From positions 49,197 to 113,196 of the forward strand of contig BLSF01000094.1 of NCBI GenBank assembly GCA_012862575.1: DNA of 64,000 nt. Direction: 5' to 3'. The first letter of the stretch is position 1, and each line of letters begins with the position of its first letter. The notes beneath the pieces are model-generated. The model was not told the origin of the DNA, searched no databases, and saw nothing but the letters and a program-made list of their open reading frames with translations. This DNA comes from Parietichytrium sp. I65-24A (lineage: Eukaryota; Sar; Bigyra; Thraustochytrida; Thraustochytriidae). Shown here piece by piece: positions 60,312 to 64,000 of this stretch. A program made the position numbers and the translations under genes.

Positions 60312-60560
60312 ATGGCGGACCAAGATGAACACCTGGAGCAACTGAAAACGATTGGCGTCGGGTTTGTGGCAAGTATGGTCGGGATTATCACCACCAGCGC
60401 CGCTCGCATGATAAACAACTACATCCAACGTTGCGAAGATGCCGATAAAATCAAGCGATTGAATGATCAGTTAAGGCGTCTGGAGGAGAATCGCGACAGA
60501 GCCGACCCCGTGCACGCAAGTTCTATTCAAAAAGAGGACGGTGGTCTCGATATTCTTTAA
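60312..60560 (+). CDS. small membrane/coiled-coil protein, 82 residues
   Basis: ATG in a CTC-ATG-GCG context. The protein has an acidic start, a moderately hydrophobic helix (TIGVGFVASMVGIITTSAA) and a charged helix likely to form a short coiled coil (DKIKRLNDQLRRLEENRDRA). It stops 26 bases before the stop of the convergent kinase gene, with A/T-rich DNA between. This is a tail-to-tail arrangement like the RBR/SET pair and supports it as a real gene. It resembles small organelle-membrane proteins in layout but no family is recognised. Confidence 0.5.
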   Translation: MADQDEHLEQLKTIGVGFVASMVGIITTSAARMINNYIQRCEDADKIKRLNDQLRRLEENRDRADPVHASSIQKEDGGLDIL

Positions 60561-60586
60561 ATTTTCACATTTTATAATTTTTTTTT

Positions 60587-61993
60587 TCAACTGTGTTTCT
60601 GATAAATCTTGTTAGCTATTTGACTTGCTCCCATGTACATATAAACACATCTTTTCAGTGGCTCACTGGACCCATTTGCATCCAAAACATTCCATTGTGA
60701 GACATCTTGGAAATACTGGAGAGCAAATGCAAGTCCGTGGCCTGCATTTTTTGTTGATAAAAAATCCTCCATCCGCAAGTATTCGCGAAAGCACTCTGGT
60801 ATCAATTTCATTACCCTGGAGGCATACATTATCAGCGCCGAATCCGGATCACCAGTTTTCCTCGAGAGTGCACCGCGCTGCGACGTTGTTGAAATAAAAC
60901 TGTACAAGTCCTCAAGTGGATTTCCCACACGGATGACACCCAAGTCTACAAAGGCGACAGTATTGTCATCGTCATTCAGCATGATGTTATGCGCCCAAGG
61001 ATCGCCATGCACTAACAACAACGGTTTGATACATTCCACAAAGCACGCAGCAATACTATCAGCATTTTCCTCCAACAAGTCTCCAGCGATAGCATCTGTT
61101 GTACATCTTCTGATTTCGTCAACGTTTTGCATCAATGTAGCTTTGTACGCGTTCAACGCCGCCGCCGACTTTTTCGGATCATCGTCGTCGTTGTTGAAAA
61201 GCTCCAGTGTCTTTTGCAATGCCTCCTCGTAATTCAATCTGTGACGAATGTGCCACAACCCCGCGTGGAAATCCGCCAGTGCCCGGCCAACATGTAAGCT
61301 CGCTTTTATACTGATGGTGTTCTTGTAATGTGTCGTTGCAAATCCGCGCGCCCCGAGATCTTCAAATACAAGGATAGTCGGGGACATCTCTTCAGCACGA
61401 ACCGCGTCTTTAGTCAACAACACGCTTTCAAGTTCAATCAATTTCGGTATCACAAGCGGCGAATCATCCGGGAGCACAATTTCACCTTCAGCAACACCTT
61501 TCCACCACTGCCTGATGTTGTGCCTTTCTCTTTTCAATTGTTCAGAAGGGTCCATGATCTCCGGTAGCACGAGCTCCTCCACGGCCTGGTCCCCAGCAGC
61601 TTGAATGTCTTCTTCCGATTTCCCCAAAGTTCGAGCAACGTGCTCGGCTTGATCACGGACTTGGTCGCGCTGCGCCTTGCGCAACATTTCTGCATCCCAG
61701 AACGGCACCATCTTTATGAACGCCCCTTTGCCCCACCTGCTGCCACGCACTGTAAAGGAGAGCGACTGCATCCCGAACGGCTGCTCTATGCGTTGTAAGA
61801 CATCCTCGCTGTGTGTTGTGACCTCGAGCAGTGTACGCAACCTGTCTTCTGCCGTGCGATTGTAGTCGTGTATTTGCGCGTCGTCTGTGATTGTGTCTGT
61901 TGCTGCTGAAGGTTGCTCTTGCTCTTGCGCTTGCGCTTGTTGTTGATCATCTCGCTCGCTCTTCGGAGATGAAGATGAAGCAGTTGTCCCCAT
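60587..61993 (-). CDS. APH/CHK-like kinase, probably N-myristoylated
   Basis: This 468-residue protein has the catalytic loop HGDPWAHNIML (about 326-336) and FVDLGVIRVGNPLEDL (about 346-361), with DLG in the metal-binding position. This is the pattern of aminoglycoside phosphotransferase/choline-kinase-like and insect CHK-type kinases that phosphorylate small hydroxyl substrates; the substrate is unknown. ILVFEDLGARGF matches the hinge region (L-V-x-E-D-L) of CHK-like proteins. The N-terminus MGTTASSSSPK fits the N-myristoylation rule (Gly2, Ser6), which would put the enzyme on a membrane. A QAQAQEQEQ low-complexity stretch follows. The frame opens upstream at a TTG at 62074; the ATG at 61993 gives the myristoylation signal. 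Single exon. Confidence 0.8.
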   Translation of the reverse strand: MGTTASSSSPKSERDDQQQAQAQEQEQPSAATDTITDDAQIHDYNRTAEDRLRTLLEVTTHSEDVLQRIEQPFGMQSLSFTVRGSRWGKGAFIKMVPFWDAEMLRKAQRDQVRDQAEHVARTLGKSEEDIQAAGDQAVEELVLPEIMDPSEQLKRERHNIRQWWKGVAEGEIVLPDDSPLVIPKLIELESVLLTKDAVRAEEMSPTILVFEDLGARGFATTHYKNTISIKASLHVGRALADFHAGLWHIRHRLNYEEALQKTLELFNNDDDDPKKSAAALNAYKATLMQNVDEIRRCTTDAIAGDLLEENADSIAACFVECIKPLLLVHGDPWAHNIMLNDDDNTVAFVDLGVIRVGNPLEDLYSFISTTSQRGALSRKTGDPDSALIMYASRVMKLIPECFREYLRMEDFLSTKNAGHGLAFALQYFQDVSQWNVLDANGSSEPLKRCVYMYMGASQIANKIYQKHS

Positions 61994-62929
61994 CTTCGTT
62001 TTCTCTTTCGCACGCACGCACCGAGAGTGAGAGCAAGCGAGCAGAGCAGGTCCGTGAAACTCAAGAGTGTTCAAGATTGTTTTGGAAGAGAATTAATTAC
62101 TCGGATTTGTGTTTGTGATTTCAGTTAGATGTCCAATTCACGCGCTGAACTATTAAGACTAGTTATCTTTATTATTATTGTTAAAAAAGAACAATATTAA
62201 TGTGAAAGTGTAGATGTATTAGTTGTCAATTTCGCGCGCTGAACTATAAGAATTAATGACGTACTTTTATAAGTTGTTTAATGAATATGACGTGATTATA
62301 GTAAATTATAGACAGACCGAATGTTTTTTTCGAGGATCGNGGAGAGCGACTGCATCCCGAACGGCTGCTCTATGCGTTGTAAGACATCCTCGCTGTGTGT
62401 TGTGACCTCGAGCAGTGTACGCAACCTGTCTTCTGCCGTGCGATTGTAGTCGTGTATTTGCACGTCGTCTGTGCTTGTGTCTGTTGCTGCTGAAGGTTGC
62501 TCTTGCTCTTGCGCTTGCGCTTGCGCTTGTTGTTGATCATCTCGCTCGCTCTTCGGAGATGAAGATGAAGCAGTTGTCCCCATCTTCGTTTTCTCTTTCG
62601 CACGCACGCACCGAGAGTGAGAGCAAGCGAGCAGAGCAGGTCCGTGAAACTCAAGAGTGTTCAAGATTGTTTTGGAAGAGAATTAATTACTCGGATTTGT
62701 GTTTGTGATTTCAGTTAGATGTCCAATTCACGCGCTGAACTATTAAGACTAGTTATCTTTATTATTATTGTTAAAAAAGAACAATATTAATGTGAAAGTG
62801 TAGATGTATTAGTTGTCAATTTCGCGCGCTGAACTATAAGAATTAATGACGTACTTTTATAAGTTGTTTAATGAATATGACGTGATTATAGTAAATTATA
62901 GACAGACCGAATGTTTTTTTCGAGGATCG
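61757..62929. other. duplicated segment across an N, probable assembly artefact
   Basis: 61757-62339 (583 nt) is repeated at 62341-62929 (589 nt) with only a few substitutions and one 6-nt (GCGCTT) length difference. The N at 62340 sits exactly between them. The second copy alone continues into new sequence. This is the pattern of two overlapping contig ends, probably from two haplotypes, placed side by side. Confidence 0.8.
62341..62583 (-). pseudogene. second copy of the kinase 5' end (81 codons, cut by N)
   Basis: It has the same ATG (62583), MGTTASSSSPK start and repeat tract as the kinase, but with one extra QA pair and two or three substitutions. The frame runs into the N at 62340. Most likely not a separate gene but the alternative allele of the kinase start. 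Confidence 0.7.
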
Positions 62930-63386
62930 TATAAGTAATGTATAAATGTCAAATTGATTAATTTAAATACAGTGACGTCATATATACATAGAGTAAGGCA
63001 GAATTTCATGCAACCAAGTCTCTGCTATGCCAAAATAGCCCCATGCATTTTCGAATCGAGTCTGGGTTTGGGTTGCAGACACTTTCGTCCGGTAACAGAA
63101 CGTCTCTACGCCTCTCATAGCTTTATGAATAAAACACGTGGTCTGAGTGGAGGCACCATCAACACCGTAGAGAGAATGCTACACAACTCTAATCTTATAC
63201 TACATCCACACTGACATTTCCTTAGCTGGATTTCTACATGGCTAGGCCCCCAGCATGCACTGGCAATTTGCGGTGTGAACGGATACAGCAACCACGAGAG
63301 TTAAAGTGCAGTGAGAAAGGAAGAAGAGAAAGGAGACAGTTGTGGCCAAGGACTTGACTCTTTGATTCTTTTTGCATGTCCTGCAG
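62930..63386. other. A/T-rich stretch
   Basis: No gene seen. An AAATAC/TATA-rich segment lies at 62935-62995. A good acceptor (TTTTTGCATGTCCTGCAG) ends at 63386, just before the Cys-rich locus. Confidence 0.45.
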
Positions 63387-64000
63387 ATGTCATGGGAAAC
63401 CCCACAGACGATACTACTGTCCAGACATGTCCAGACAACCCATGCCAATATTGCGGCACAGCATCTGGGCATCCGAGTACACGTTGCGAGTCCCGACCGA
63501 GGGGTACTTGCTTGCACAGCTCCGAGTTGGACTTGGGACAGCCACCTCTGGCTCATATTCCCTCGCGCTGTCCGCAACAGCTCTGTGCCCTTTGCAATAG
63601 GAGACACAGAGCAGGTGAGAGATGCGCACGAGTGAACGATGATGCTGTGCGCATAGACGCTGCAGCAAGTGGACATCCGTTAGAAGCATGGACAGCGTTG
63701 TCCTCGATGAAGATCCTTTTTGCGAACATTGCCGCGGATTAGACTTCGCCGCGCTCAGGATCGAACCTCCTGTTGCTCGGCACTTTAATTATCACTGCAA
63801 ACACCGGTTATGCGGCCATCGCAAAGGCTACCACCGTCTGAACAGGCCAAAAAAGTGTCACAACTGCGGCTCATGCCACAACGGATAGTGCCCCCAGCCC
63901 AGAGTTGAACAATTGACATTGGAGATGCTTGGTTTGTCCAGCTCTGAGCCTCCGATCCTGGAGCCAATCTCGAACGAGGAGCTGCGCGCTTGTGTGGACA
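63387..64000 (+). CDS. Cys/His-knuckle locus, incomplete at the window end
   Basis: From a good acceptor, a frame with ATG at 63392 encodes CQYCGTASGHPSTRC and CALCNRRHRAGERC, both close to CCHC zinc knuckles, and stops at TAG 63742. In another frame, ATG 63688 opens a second Cys/His-rich part (FCEHCRGLDF, then HCKHRLCGHRKGYH and KKCHNCGSCHNG) ending in TAG at 63886-63888. That same frame then stays open to the end of the window (CPQPRVEQLTLEML onward). It may be a spliced zinc-knuckle gene, a decayed retroelement-type capsid/nucleocapsid region, or two overlapping relics. No long terminal repeat or polymerase motif is visible in the window. Confidence 0.4.

Noticed and set aside
1351-62074. 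Upstream extensions of several genes starting at TTG or GTG (for example 2226, 17645, 21982, 29875, 34040, 40133, 42392, 50166, 62074)
   Set aside because: Eukaryotic context; each has a well-placed downstream ATG that matches paralogues, signal peptides or a myristoylation signal.
63752-63766. Second B-box-like word (GGTTCGATCC on the minus strand)
   Set aside because: The T-stem does not pair and the word lies inside a Cys-rich coding frame.
41588-63888. Stop-codon reassignment in this organism, suggested by three frames with single in-frame TAA or TAG
   Set aside because: TAA, TAG and TGA all end confident genes in the window, and the interrupted frames are weak or decayed loci.

Overview
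The window is nuclear DNA from a microbial eukaryote. It carries large, mostly intronless genes: an RWD-RBR ubiquitin ligase, an ATXR3/SDG2-type SET methyltransferase and a Prp28-type spliceosomal helicase. It also shows canonical GTAAGT...AG introns, AATAAA signals, telo-box-like promoter words, many microsatellites, and secreted or GPI-anchored proteins with eukaryotic signal peptides. Several features lean toward algae or stramenopile-like protists: the plant-style C-terminus of the RBR ligase, the ATXR3 class of SET protein, and multi-domain Cys-rich secreted proteins. The species cannot be fixed from sequence alone. Non-AUG starts were discarded throughout in favour of the first sensible ATG.

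Layout. 1-4.1 kb: a basic coiled-coil protein (-) and two small, weak or decayed loci. 4.1-13.1 kb: RBR E3 ligase (+) converging on the SET methyltransferase (-), then a secreted patatin/cPLA2-like hydrolase (-). 14.9-17.6 kb: first member (A1) of an unrecognised protein family. 19.9-21.9 kb: Prp28/DDX23-like helicase (-). 22-29.9 kb: about 8 kb without a confident gene, rich in short repeats and with a few coding-like fragments. 29.9-36.8 kb: two more family members in tandem (A2, A3); A3 has one 83-nt intron. 37.1-40.1 kb: membrane protein with an EcsC-like domain and a tail carrying five Trp-rich motifs (-). 40.9-42.1 kb: a likely three-exon small gene (+) and a broken gene (-). 42.4-44.3 kb: a protein with two galactose-binding-like domains (+) and a coiled-coil Cys-rich protein (-). 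45.2-55.3 kb: three secreted proteins, each with three Cys-rich repeats (B1, B2, B3, all -); B1 and B2 are about 97 percent identical. 58.1-62.0 kb: a GPI-anchor candidate (-), an SDR pseudogene (-), a small membrane/coiled-coil protein (+) and a probably N-myristoylated APH/CHK-like kinase (-). 62.3-62.9 kb repeats the start of the kinase gene across an N, most simply an assembly duplication. 63.4-64.0 kb: a Cys/His-knuckle locus running off the end.

There are three main themes. First, family A (three copies) has an invariant C-x3-C-x4-H-x5-C module, an SRRR-ending N-terminal domain and a C-terminal domain starting D-x-x-G-x-W; I know no name for it and it is the best candidate for an undescribed system. 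Second, family B is a local expansion of secreted Cys-rich proteins with mosaic identity between copies. Third, stretches that look intergenic hold many short coding-like fragments with in-frame stops, frameshifts or plausible splice sites, so they are partly a gene graveyard and partly hard-to-call spliced genes. Three single Ns appear to be collapsed assembly gaps; two are flanked by duplicated sequence.
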